Assembly: GCA_018711545.1 (NCBI GenBank)
Contig: DVIC01000053.1
Location: 1-14,203 of the forward strand
Direction: 5' to 3'
Length of the DNA stretch: 14,203 nt
Source of the DNA: Fimenecus stercoravium
GTDB taxonomy: Bacteria; Bacillota; Clostridia; Oscillospirales; Acutalibacteraceae
The translations under genes were made by a program, and so were the position numbers. Shown here in pieces: positions 5,697-12,266 of this stretch (within the stretch, counting starts at the first letter, position 1; the number at the start of each line of letters is the position of its first letter). The notes under the pieces are model-generated. The model saw nothing but the letters and a program-made list of their open reading frames with translations, was not told where the DNA came from and made no database searches.

Positions 5697-7039
5697 CAGT
5701 CGGATTTTGATTTGCTGTTTTCTCCTGCGTGCCGCGCTTTCCATGCCTTGATCTGCTCAAGGCGGGCTTTGAATTTGCCCTCCACACCCTCGTCTGTGGG
5801 GCGGTAATAGCTTTTCCCTGCGAGCGAATCGGGCAGACACTGCATGTCGGTCAGCTTGTCCGCCGTGTCGTGTGCGTATTGATAGCCCTTGCCGTAGTCG
5901 AGCTCTTCCATCAGCTTGGTCGGCGCGTTGCGCAGCGCGAGGGGAACGGGCTCGGCAAGCTGCGAGAGCGCGTCCTTGCGCGCACGGTTGTATGCAAGAT
6001 ACAGCGCGTTGGACTTCGGCGCAAGCGACAGGTAAACGACTGCCTCGGTCAGGTGTACCGTGCATTCGGGCATCCCGATGAGATGGCATGCCTGGTAAGC
6101 GGCAACACAGATTTCGAGCGCGCGCGGGTCGGCAAGCCCCACGTCCTCGCTCGCGAAGCGGGTGACGCGCCGCGCGATATACAGCGGGTCTTCGCCCGCT
6201 TCCAGCATCCGTGCCAGCCAATAGATCGCCGCATCGGGGTCTGAATTGCGCATGGACTTGTGCAGCGCGGAGATCAGGTTGTAGTGCTCTTCGCCGCTTT
6301 TGTCATACAATAGGGACTTGCGCGAAGTGCACTGTTCCAGCGTCTGCCGGGTCACGGTCACTTCGTCGCCGTCGGTCTCGCCGTTGAGCACCACCATTTC
6401 TAAGGTGGAAAGCGCAGTGCGTGCGTCGCCGTTCGCAAATGCGGCGATCGCTTCGAGCATATCTTCTTCCATGTGCACCTTCTGCTTTCCGAACCCGCGT
6501 GGATCATGGATCGCGCGCGCAAGCAGCGTGACGAGATCTTCCGTGCGCAGGCTTTGCAGTACAAACACCTTACAGCGTGACAGCAGCGCCCCGTTGACCT
6601 CAAACGACGGGTTCTCGGTCGTCGCGCCGATGAGGATGATGCTGCCTTTTTCCACGAAGGGGAGGAAGGCATCCTGCTGCGCCTTGTTGAAACGGTGGAT
6701 CTCATCCACGAACACGATGGTGCGTTCGCCGAAGCGTCGGTTGTCCTCCGCCTGCTGCATGACGGTGCGGATCTCCTTGATGCCGCTCGTCACAGCGGAA
6801 AAGTCGATAAAGGAGGCTTTGGTTCGGTTTGCGATCACGCGCGCAAGCGTGGTCTTGCCGACGCCCGGCGGCCCCCAGAAGATCATGGAGGAAATGCGGT
6901 CGCTTTCGATCAGGCGGCGCAGCACCTTCCCTTCGCCGATCAGGTGCTGCTGTCCAACGATCTCGTCGAGCGTCTGCGGACGCAGGCGCGCCGCAAGCGG
7001 CGTATCCTCCGAACTTGAAAAGAGCGTTTGCTGTTCCAT
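5696..7039 (-). CDS. rarA: Replication-associated recombination protein A (AAA+ ATPase)
   Basis: 447 residues, the same length as E. coli RarA (MgsA). It has Walker A GPPGVGKT at 56-63, Walker B IVFVDEIHRF at about 108-117, a sensor-1 segment GATTENPSFEV near 140, and the long C-terminal clamp-loader-like and tetramerisation part with the family stretch EAVVYLSLAPKSNALYLAY. RarA is a cytoplasmic AAA+ ATPase of the clamp-loader clade that acts at stalled or collapsed replication forks, separating duplex ends and influencing RecA-dependent repair. The start at 7039 is supported by GGAGG 8 bases upstream; the reading from 7096 runs back into the upstream esterase. It follows the esterase by 38 bases on the same strand and is probably cotranscribed with it, though the two functions are not obviously related. 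Confidence 0.95.
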   Translation of the reverse strand: MEQQTLFSSSEDTPLAARLRPQTLDEIVGQQHLIGEGKVLRRLIESDRISSMIFWGPPGVGKTTLARVIANRTKASFIDFSAVTSGIKEIRTVMQQAEDNRRFGERTIVFVDEIHRFNKAQQDAFLPFVEKGSIILIGATTENPSFEVNGALLSRCKVFVLQSLRTEDLVTLLARAIHDPRGFGKQKVHMEEDMLEAIAAFANGDARTALSTLEMVVLNGETDGDEVTVTRQTLEQCTSRKSLLYDKSGEEHYNLISALHKSMRNSDPDAAIYWLARMLEAGEDPLYIARRVTRFASEDVGLADPRALEICVAAYQACHLIGMPECTVHLTEAVVYLSLAPKSNALYLAYNRARKDALSQLAEPVPLALRNAPTKLMEELDYGKGYQYAHDTADKLTDMQCLPDSLAGKSYYRPTDEGVEGKFKARLEQIKAWKARHAGENSKSKSD

Positions 7040-7077
7040 TGCAAAACCTCCATTTGTAAACGTGCAAGCGCAAAGCG

Positions 7078-7752
7078 TCAGTCCGTAAGCAGCCACAAAA
7101 GCCCCGCCGCCGTGCGCGCGGCACTGTTTGCATAATGATTGCCGGGATTGGATTGAAAAATCGTCCGTATCCCGCGGCTTCGGTAAAAGGCTTCCAGCGC
7201 CTGTGTGTTTTCCTGCACGGTCTTTAGATACGGATTGCGCGTGTTCTGCTCCCGGTCGCCGAGCGAGAAATATAAACGCTCAGGCGTCCGCTTCATTTCC
7301 TGTGTGCGGGCATATTCCAAAAAGTTCGGATACCACAGCGACCCCGAAACACTTGCTGCGCGTGCAAATAAATCCGTTTTGTAAAGCGCATATACGGCGA
7401 ACAGCCCCGCAAGCGAATATCCTGCAAGCCCGCGCCATACAGGCTCGCCTGAGAGCGTGCGCTCCGCTTTTGGGAGGATCGCTTCGGTCAGCAGCCGCAA
7501 ATGCTCGTCCGCCCCGCCGGTACAGGGCGCAGCGTTTTTGGAGATCGGGGGGATCGCCCACGGCGACATGTCGTGTTCCCATGCCGAAATACTGACCGTG
7601 ACCAGTGTGCACGGCGCGCCGCCGGCGTCCTGTAAGGCTTTTTGCACATGTTCTCCCTCGTCGGCAAAGGTGTTGAGATAGATGACGGGCGCACTGTGCG
7701 CTGTGCTTGGAAAAACCGTGATGGCTTTTCCGCCGACCGTAAATCGTATCAT
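7078..7752 (-). CDS. Alpha/beta-hydrolase esterase (esterase D / IroE-like family)
   Basis: 224 residues from the ATG at 7752, which has AAGGGAG about 7 bases upstream. Earlier in-frame starts at 7779 and 7830 overlap the promoter and lack a ribosome binding site. The catalytic triad can be read: nucleophile Ser113 in GYSLAG (GxSxxG), an acid probably Asp166 in FSLGDREQN, and His206 in NPGNHYANS. The order and spacing fit the putative-esterase family (PF00756) of enterochelin-esterase-like and S-formylglutathione-hydrolase-like enzymes. No signal peptide is seen, so it is probably cytoplasmic. The substrate cannot be told; no siderophore genes are nearby. It is first in a probable two-gene transcript with rarA and has a strong promoter of its own. 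Confidence 0.87.
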   Translation of the reverse strand: MIRFTVGGKAITVFPSTAHSAPVIYLNTFADEGEHVQKALQDAGGAPCTLVTVSISAWEHDMSPWAIPPISKNAAPCTGGADEHLRLLTEAILPKAERTLSGEPVWRGLAGYSLAGLFAVYALYKTDLFARAASVSGSLWYPNFLEYARTQEMKRTPERLYFSLGDREQNTRNPYLKTVQENTQALEAFYRSRGIRTIFQSNPGNHYANSAARTAAGLLWLLTD

Positions 7753-7777
7753 GTGCAGGCTCCCTTCTTCCCTTTTC

Positions 7778-7805
7778 ATTATACAAGCTCTGCCCCGAAA
7801 ATCAA
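7778..7805 (-). promoter_or_regulatory. Promoter of the esterase-rarA transcript
   Basis: On the minus strand TTGATT (7805-7800) and a perfect TATAAT (7783-7778) are 16 bases apart. Transcription would begin near 7771, about 19 bases before the ATG at 7752, which also argues against the upstream ATG at 7779. Confidence 0.65.
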
Positions 7806-7824
7806 GTGCAGCCGCATGGTCCGC

Positions 7825-7854
7825 TTGCACTTCCTGTGCGAATTGTGCTATACT
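7825..7854 (+). promoter_or_regulatory. Extended -10 promoter reading into the flavin reductase remnant
   Basis: TTGCAC (7825-7830) and TATACT (7849-7854) are separated by 18 bases, with TG at 7846-7847 giving an extended -10 element. It is back to back with the esterase promoter, the two -35 boxes only 19 bases apart. The predicted start of transcription, near 7861, coincides with the first recognisable codons of the truncated gene. Confidence 0.6.
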
Positions 7855-7861
7855 TAAAAAA

Positions 7862-8203
7862 GCGGATTATTTCGGCATGGCTTCCGCGAATAATACGGCG
7901 GACAAATTTGCACGCACCGGGCTGCACGCCGTTCGTTCCGAACACGTGGATGCACCCGTTGTGGAGGAATTTCCGCTGACGTTTGAATGCAAGGCCGCAC
8001 AATTGCAGCACGATAAGGGCGGCTTCCGCGTTTTGGGCGAGATCGTCAACGTGCTGGCAGAGGAATCTGTTCTGGACGCTTCGGGCAAGGTCGATCCCAC
8101 GAAGCTCAATGCGTTCGTGTTTGACCAGTTCCAAAGCGGGTATTATGCGATCGGCGAAAAGATCGGGCAGGCTTGGGACAGCGGCAAGGCATTTCAAAAT
8201 TAA
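7862..8203 (+). pseudogene. Flavin reductase family protein lacking its N-terminal half
   Basis: From ADYFGMASANNTADKF onward, about 113 residues match the C-terminal part of FMN-binding flavin reductase proteins: the segment with TGLHAVRSEHVDAPVVEE, the GEIVNVLAEESVLD strand and the final YAIGEKIGQAWDSG. Family members are about 180-190 residues, with an N-terminal flavin-binding strand region ending at a DYxGxxSG motif. That N-terminal portion, about 75-85 residues, is absent: sequence upstream in this frame is promoter DNA. The remaining frame is intact to its TAA and could be translated from ATG 7877 (108 residues), but no ribosome binding site precedes it. A 5' deletion that fused the promoter to the 3' half is the simplest reading. 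Family members reduce or bind FMN; the remnant probably cannot. An intact small protein with a new start is the less likely alternative. Confidence 0.72.
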
Positions 8204-8224
8204 ATCGTAAGGCGGTACGGAAAA

Positions 8225-8248
8225 GCCCCCGAGCAAACACTCGGGGGC
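8225..8248. terminator. Terminator between flavin reductase remnant and zinc-ribbon gene
   Basis: Nine-base perfect arms GCCCCCGAG (8225-8233) and CTCGGGGGC (8240-8248) with a six-base loop. The 3' side is followed by ACTTTT on the plus strand and CTTTTCC on the minus strand, so it can serve both convergent genes. Confidence 0.75.
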
Positions 8249-8264
8249 ACTTTTGCGTCTTCTT

Positions 8265-8720
8265 TCAGCACTTCACACCGAATTTATTGCCGCAGCGCGG
8301 GCAAAGCACCGTGTGTTTGCCTTTTTTGCGCGGCAAACGCAGCGTCGCGCCGCAGCTCGGGCATTCGCGATAAATGTGCTCCTTATCCTTGCGGCGTTCT
8401 TTCTGTACGGCGCGTTTCTGCCGCCGCGCCTCGGCGTTTGCTTTGCGGAAGCGGAATGCGTCGCGCATCTTGCAATAAAACGTGAACATCGCGCTTGCCT
8501 CCCGCTCGCGGGCAGGGATGTTTTTCGACAGAACGCGAAACAGCGTCACGCCGATGAGGAGGAGCTCCAAAAGGCTGATGATCCGAATGCGGGTGAAAAA
8601 TTGGATCAGCACCAAAAGCAGATAGACGGCATAGATGAGGATCTGCATCGGGTCTTGCAGCGCGCGCAGCCCGTAGCGCCCCTCCATAAAGCGATAGAAC
8701 TTATATCGAAACCCGTTCAA
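8265..8720 (-). CDS. Membrane protein with C-terminal zinc ribbon
   Basis: 151 residues from a TTG start at 8720, supported by GGAGG 8 bases upstream; the first in-frame ATG, at 8687, has no such site. An N-terminal basic stretch is followed by two hydrophobic segments, about 25-43 and 46-64. Then comes a highly basic region, about 85-117, rich in Arg and Lys, and a zinc-ribbon with Cys pairs C120/C123 and C140/C143. A further Cys is the last residue. This arrangement predicts a membrane-anchored cytoplasmic zinc ribbon. Similar uncharacterised proteins occur in Clostridia; I cannot name a function. A TATACT box at 8757-8752 on the minus strand may be its -10 element, with a poor -35. It ends close to a hairpin terminator shared with the opposite strand. 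Confidence 0.78.
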   Translation of the reverse strand: MNGFRYKFYRFMEGRYGLRALQDPMQILIYAVYLLLVLIQFFTRIRIISLLELLLIGVTLFRVLSKNIPAREREASAMFTFYCKMRDAFRFRKANAEARRQKRAVQKERRKDKEHIYRECPSCGATLRLPRKKGKHTVLCPRCGNKFGVKC

Positions 8721-8805
8721 CGCAATGTCCTCCGTCCCTTGATTTGCAAGTAGTATACCGCTGCCTTATGAATAAACGTACACGCGGTTGTGAACACATT
8801 GTAAA

Positions 8806-9558
8806 TTACACATCCCATGCGCCGTGCCGAATGGTATTCGGATCGGCGTCCTGCAGCACAGCCTGCGGTGCGGTCTGAGTCGCATAGGTCACAAGCGCAG
8901 CAGGGATCTCGGGCGGGAAATCCGCAATAAACGTATCCAAATCGTTTCCGCGCCGAACCGGATGGTGCGCATCTGTTGCGATCAGATCGGCAATACCGTC
9001 CGTGAGCAGCTCTACGGCAAACTGCCGGATGCGGTCGCCGAGCTTTCCCGCCACGGAATCCGCCGTTACCTGAAACAGCGCGCCCATGTCCGCAAGGTCT
9101 GATACCAGCTCCGGGTGCCGATGAAAGGTCGGGTAGCGCTCCGGGTGGGCAATCACGGGCACGAGCCCGCGGTCAAATACCTCTTCTGCAAGCGGCAGGG
9201 CAAGCGCGGGATCGAACGGCTGCAGGGAATATTCGCACAACAGATACCGCGAACGGTTCAGCGTGAGCGGCGAGAGATCACCCGCTTCAAAGATCCCGTC
9301 ATGCAGAAAGACCTCCGCACCGCCGCAGATGTGCACAGGCAGCTCCCGTGTGCGCAAAAGGGAATTGAGCTGCGCGATCTTGCGGTTGCGTGCATATAAA
9401 AAATCTCCGGTGCCCGTATAATCCATATAGTGCGGCGTGGCAACGATGATGCGGATATTGTTTGCCGCCGCCGTTTCGCATAACGCCAACGTGTCCTCTA
9501 AGCTTTGGGCGCCGTCGTCGATGTCCCAAAGCAGATGACAGTGCAGGTCAATCCTCAT
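8806..9558 (-). CDS. CpsB/YwqE-type PHP-domain phosphotyrosine phosphatase
   Basis: 250 residues, the typical length for CpsB/CapC/YwqE enzymes. PHP metal-binding motifs are in order: DLHCH (H6, H8) with the downstream D14; ATPHY (H43); GGAEVF (E82); IAHPERYP (H138); and ATDAHH (D196, H198). These manganese-dependent phosphatases dephosphorylate tyrosine kinases of the BY-kinase type that control capsule and exopolysaccharide assembly. No kinase, Wzx/Wzy or glycosyltransferase gene is nearby, so here it is an orphan of that pathway, or it has another phosphoester substrate. The ATG at 9558 has AAGGAG 7 bases upstream, lies inside the end of the permease gene (11-base overlap) and is probably translated by coupling. 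I see no terminator between its stop and the next minus-strand gene. Confidence 0.88.
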   Translation of the reverse strand: MRIDLHCHLLWDIDDGAQSLEDTLALCETAAANNIRIIVATPHYMDYTGTGDFLYARNRKIAQLNSLLRTRELPVHICGGAEVFLHDGIFEAGDLSPLTLNRSRYLLCEYSLQPFDPALALPLAEEVFDRGLVPVIAHPERYPTFHRHPELVSDLADMGALFQVTADSVAGKLGDRIRQFAVELLTDGIADLIATDAHHPVRRGNDLDTFIADFPPEIPAALVTYATQTAPQAVLQDADPNTIRHGAWDV

Positions 9559-10771
9559 GCGGCTGCTCCTTTTGCGCATCTGTTTGCGCGCCCTCTTGCG
9601 CCGTCCCGGCAGCCGCTTTTTTCTTGTATTTAAACACGTGGATGATGCCCTCGTCGTTGAGCACCTTAATGAGCATCATGGTCAGCGGCAGCAAAAACAG
9701 CCCGATAAAGCCGAACAGCTGTGTGCCGATATACATGGCCATAATGGTCATGAACGGCGGCATGCCGAATTGCGAAGCGACCAGCTTCGGCTCGATGACC
9801 TGGCGGATGACGCCCATCACAGCGTAGATCACCAACAGCCCGATGCCGAATCCGATTTCCCCCGTAAACAGCGACCAGAGACTCCACGGGATCAAAACCG
9901 TCCCTGTGCCGAGCACGGGTATGATGTCCACGATCGCGGTGATGAGCGCAATGGCGAAGATATAATTGCCGTCATAGAGGCCGACCAGCCGCAGGATCAG
10001 CAGCCCTACGCTCAGCTCGGCAAAGGTGATCCCGATGATCGCGGAATACGCCTTGCACATTTTACCGAGCGTGGAAAAAATGATCTGCTTGGTCCGCACG
10101 ATGGCATCGCCGCGTTCCTTCGGGAACTGTGCTAAGATCATATCGCGCAGGGTATGGTAATCCGTGGTCATAAAGCAGCAGGAGACAATGCACACAAGAA
10201 GCCCAACGAAAAACATCGGGATCTGCTTCGCCGTGCCCCAGACCGCGCCCAGCGGTGTGGAAAGCACGGAAAGATCCAGACCGCCGCTCGCGGCGCCCTG
10301 CATTTCCAGCTCGGCGGAGGCCTGCGCTTCCACACCGAGCAGGTTGTTCAGAAATTGCTGCAAACTGCTGACAATGGAATCCGAAAGCGAATGCGGCAGA
10401 AAGGAGAGCGCGTTCTGCAGCCATGCGATCGCCTGTTCCACAAAGGCGTCCGTGTCCTCCAGCTTCATCAGCAGAAAAGCAAAGAAATCATGCAGTTCCG
10501 CACCGATCCGATAAAGGACGGCTGCAAGGATCGACCCGATGATGACCAGCGCAAACAGCACCAGGATCACCGAGGCGAGCCCGCGGCGAAGCGGCGTTTT
10601 GCGCGTCAGAAAGGCGACGGGATGCTGCAATAGCATTGCAACGAAAAAAGCGACCGCGAAGGGCCAAACGATCCCGAGCGCATATTTGACCGCCAGATAA
10701 AACAGTGCGATGATAATGCCGGCATACACGATGTTGATGATGAATGCCCGCCGTTTTTCGACTTTGTTCAA
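9548..10771 (-). CDS. AI-2E family transporter (YtvI/YdbI-like permease)
   Basis: 407 residues with the AI-2E-family (PF01594) pattern: paired N-terminal membrane helices (about 10-50), a third helix near 64-88, a long amphipathic region (about 90-170), and a C-terminal block of helices containing ALITAIVDIIPVLGTGTVLIP and the conserved VIEPKLVASQFGMPP motif near 335-350. The tail after about 380 is hydrophilic and charged. Proteins of this family include the TqsA exporter and the sporulation protein YtvI; the cargo here is unknown. The only early start in this frame is TTG at 10771, with GGGAGG 12 bases upstream, a rather long spacing. The stop overlaps the PHP phosphatase start, so the two form an operon. 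Confidence 0.88.
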   Translation of the reverse strand: MNKVEKRRAFIINIVYAGIIIALFYLAVKYALGIVWPFAVAFFVAMLLQHPVAFLTRKTPLRRGLASVILVLFALVIIGSILAAVLYRIGAELHDFFAFLLMKLEDTDAFVEQAIAWLQNALSFLPHSLSDSIVSSLQQFLNNLLGVEAQASAELEMQGAASGGLDLSVLSTPLGAVWGTAKQIPMFFVGLLVCIVSCCFMTTDYHTLRDMILAQFPKERGDAIVRTKQIIFSTLGKMCKAYSAIIGITFAELSVGLLILRLVGLYDGNYIFAIALITAIVDIIPVLGTGTVLIPWSLWSLFTGEIGFGIGLLVIYAVMGVIRQVIEPKLVASQFGMPPFMTIMAMYIGTQLFGFIGLFLLPLTMMLIKVLNDEGIIHVFKYKKKAAAGTAQEGAQTDAQKEQPHED

Positions 10772-10833
10772 TGTAAGCTTGCACCTCCCGCTCTCCGCAC
10801 CGAAGCGGAGAACTCTCCCGCAATATTATATAC

Positions 10834-10862
10834 ATTTTATACTATTTTTCGGAAAGATACAA
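10834..10862 (-). promoter_or_regulatory. Candidate promoter for the permease-phosphatase operon
   Basis: On the minus strand TTGTAT (10862-10857) and TAAAAT (10839-10834) lie 17 bases apart. The leader, about 56 bases, holds a 7-bp hairpin (10792-10798 with 10805-10811) just before the ribosome binding site. The region is AT-rich and other -10-like boxes overlap. Confidence 0.42.
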
Positions 10863-10921
10863 TGCGGATTAGAAAAATTCATAGAATTTTAGAAAATGCT
10901 GCAAACGAATCAAAATTTTTC

Positions 10922-10950
10922 TTTATTCCCCGTGCGTTTTGTGTTAAAAT
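10922..10950 (+). promoter_or_regulatory. Candidate promoter for the hom-lysC operon
   Basis: TTTATT (10922-10927) and TAAAAT (10945-10950) are 17 bases apart, predicting transcription from about 10957 and a leader of only about 27 bases. The short leader leaves no room for a riboswitch or T-box, so any control of this operon would be at the promoter or by enzyme feedback. Confidence 0.48.
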
Positions 10951-10983
10951 GCTATACGTATCAATAGATTAGGATGTGAGCAT

Positions 10984-12222
10984 ATGTATGTCGCGGTCAT
11001 GGGCTACGGGACGGTCGGCTCCGGCGTGGTGGAAGTGTTCAACAAAAACCACGAGAGCATCGTTCGCCGCAGTACACAGCCGTCTCTGGAATTAAAGTAT
11101 ATTTTGGATCTGCGCGATTTCCCCGGCGACGAAAACGAGGGGAAATTTATTAAGGATTTCAACATCATTCTCCACGATGACGAGGTAAAGATCGTGGTGG
11201 AGACCATGGGCGGTCTGCACCCGGCGTTTGAGTTCGTCTCGCAGCTGTTGTGCGCGGGCAAAAGCGTGGTGACCTCCAACAAGGAGCTGGTCGCCGCAAA
11301 GGGCTACGAGCTTTTGCAGATGGCAGAAGAGCACAACGTCAATTTCCTGTTTGAAGCGTCCGTCGGCGGCGGCATCCCGATCATCCGCCCCATTACACAG
11401 TGCCTTGCCGCCAATGAGATCGACGAGATCGCCGGCATCCTGAACGGCACGACCAACTTCATCCTGACCATGATGATCGAAAAGAACATGACCTTTTCGG
11501 ATGCTTTAAAGCTTGCACAGGATAACGGCTATGCCGAAAAAGACCCCACGGCGGATGTAGAAGGGCATGATGCGTGCCGCAAGATCTGCATCCTTGCGTC
11601 GCTGTGCTTCGGCAAGCATGTGTACCCCGATTCCGTCCATACCGAGGGCATTTCGGGCATCGCGCTCGAGGACGTCGCCTATGTCCAAAGCGGCGGCGGG
11701 GTCATCAAACTCCTCGGTTGTGCCAAGCGGCAGCCGGGCGGGAAGATCTCCGCGATCGTTTCGCCCGCCGTGGTGCAGAACGGCAGCCAGCTCGCCTCCG
11801 TGCGCGACGTGTTCAACGCCATTCTTGTGCGCGGCGACGCGATCGGCGATGTGGTATTTTACGGCAGGGGCGCGGGCAAGCTGCCCACGGCGAGCGCCGT
11901 TGTGGCGGATGTGATCGACTGCGCCAAGCATGTCCAGCGCAAAAAAGCATTTGGCTGGGGTCCGAGTGAGGAAAATTACGTTGTGGATTACCGCACGCTG
12001 CCCGTCGCGCTGTATGTGCGCGCCGAGGTCGATAACCGCGAGGAAGTGCTTGCCGCCGTGCGTGAAGCGGTCGGCGAGGTGCGGGTGCTCTCGCGCGAGG
12101 GTGCGCCCGAAAACGAGATCGCCTTTTTCACGGAAACGGATGTCGAGCAAACGCTTTGCGATAAGCTCGCGGCGGTTCCGGGACTGCATGTGCGCTCACA
12201 GATCCGCATCACGGATTATTGA
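10984..12222 (+). CDS. hom: Homoserine dehydrogenase
   Basis: 412 residues, within the usual 400-440 for monofunctional Hom. It has the Rossmann motif GYGTVGSG at 7-14; SNKELVA near 99-105 in the NAD(P)-binding region; EASVGGGIPII at about 124-134; GILNGTTNFIL at about 151-161; and the substrate-site signature DPTADVEGHDACRK at about 187-200. The C-terminal 70 residues (from about 340) resemble an ACT domain, which in this family mediates threonine feedback. The enzyme reduces aspartate-4-semialdehyde to homoserine with NAD(P)H, the branch leading to threonine and methionine. The ATG at 10984 has AGGATGTG upstream. The aspartokinase gene follows after 44 bases, so the operon pairs the first step of the aspartate pathway with its homoserine branch. 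Confidence 0.96.
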   Translation: MYVAVMGYGTVGSGVVEVFNKNHESIVRRSTQPSLELKYILDLRDFPGDENEGKFIKDFNIILHDDEVKIVVETMGGLHPAFEFVSQLLCAGKSVVTSNKELVAAKGYELLQMAEEHNVNFLFEASVGGGIPIIRPITQCLAANEIDEIAGILNGTTNFILTMMIEKNMTFSDALKLAQDNGYAEKDPTADVEGHDACRKICILASLCFGKHVYPDSVHTEGISGIALEDVAYVQSGGGVIKLLGCAKRQPGGKISAIVSPAVVQNGSQLASVRDVFNAILVRGDAIGDVVFYGRGAGKLPTASAVVADVIDCAKHVQRKKAFGWGPSEENYVVDYRTLPVALYVRAEVDNREEVLAAVREAVGEVRVLSREGAPENEIAFFTETDVEQTLCDKLAAVPGLHVRSQIRITDY

Positions 12223-12230
12223 TTTAAAAT

Positions 12231-12260
12231 CTCCGCGCATAAAGCGCGGTATTTACGGAG
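12231..12260 (+). promoter_or_regulatory. Alternative hairpins over the lysC ribosome binding site
   Basis: In the 44-base hom-lysC gap, CCGCGC (12233-12238) can pair with GCGCGG (12244-12249) around an ATAAA loop. Alternatively CTCCG (12231-12235) can pair with CGGAG (12256-12260), which is the lysC ribosome binding site. The two foldings exclude each other, so ribosome passage at the end of hom could affect access to lysC. The pairing is seen in the sequence; a regulatory role is inference. Confidence 0.35.
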
Positions 12261-12266
12261 GAATGT

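Noticed and set aside
6300..7088. Plus-strand ORF of 262 codons opposite rarA
   Set aside because: Ser/Arg-rich antisense translation of a clear AAA+ gene; no start signal.
7682..7861. N-terminal extension of the flavin reductase frame back to an ATG at 7682
   Set aside because: The extra 60 residues are antisense to the esterase start and run through both promoters; they do not resemble the flavin reductase N-terminus.
10951..10983. Riboswitch or T-box upstream of hom
   Set aside because: The leader between the predicted transcription start and the ATG is about 27 bases, too short for either, and no terminator hairpin is seen there.
11506..12189. Minus-strand ORF of 227 codons opposite hom
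   Set aside because: Antisense shadow of homoserine dehydrogenase, created by high GC third positions.
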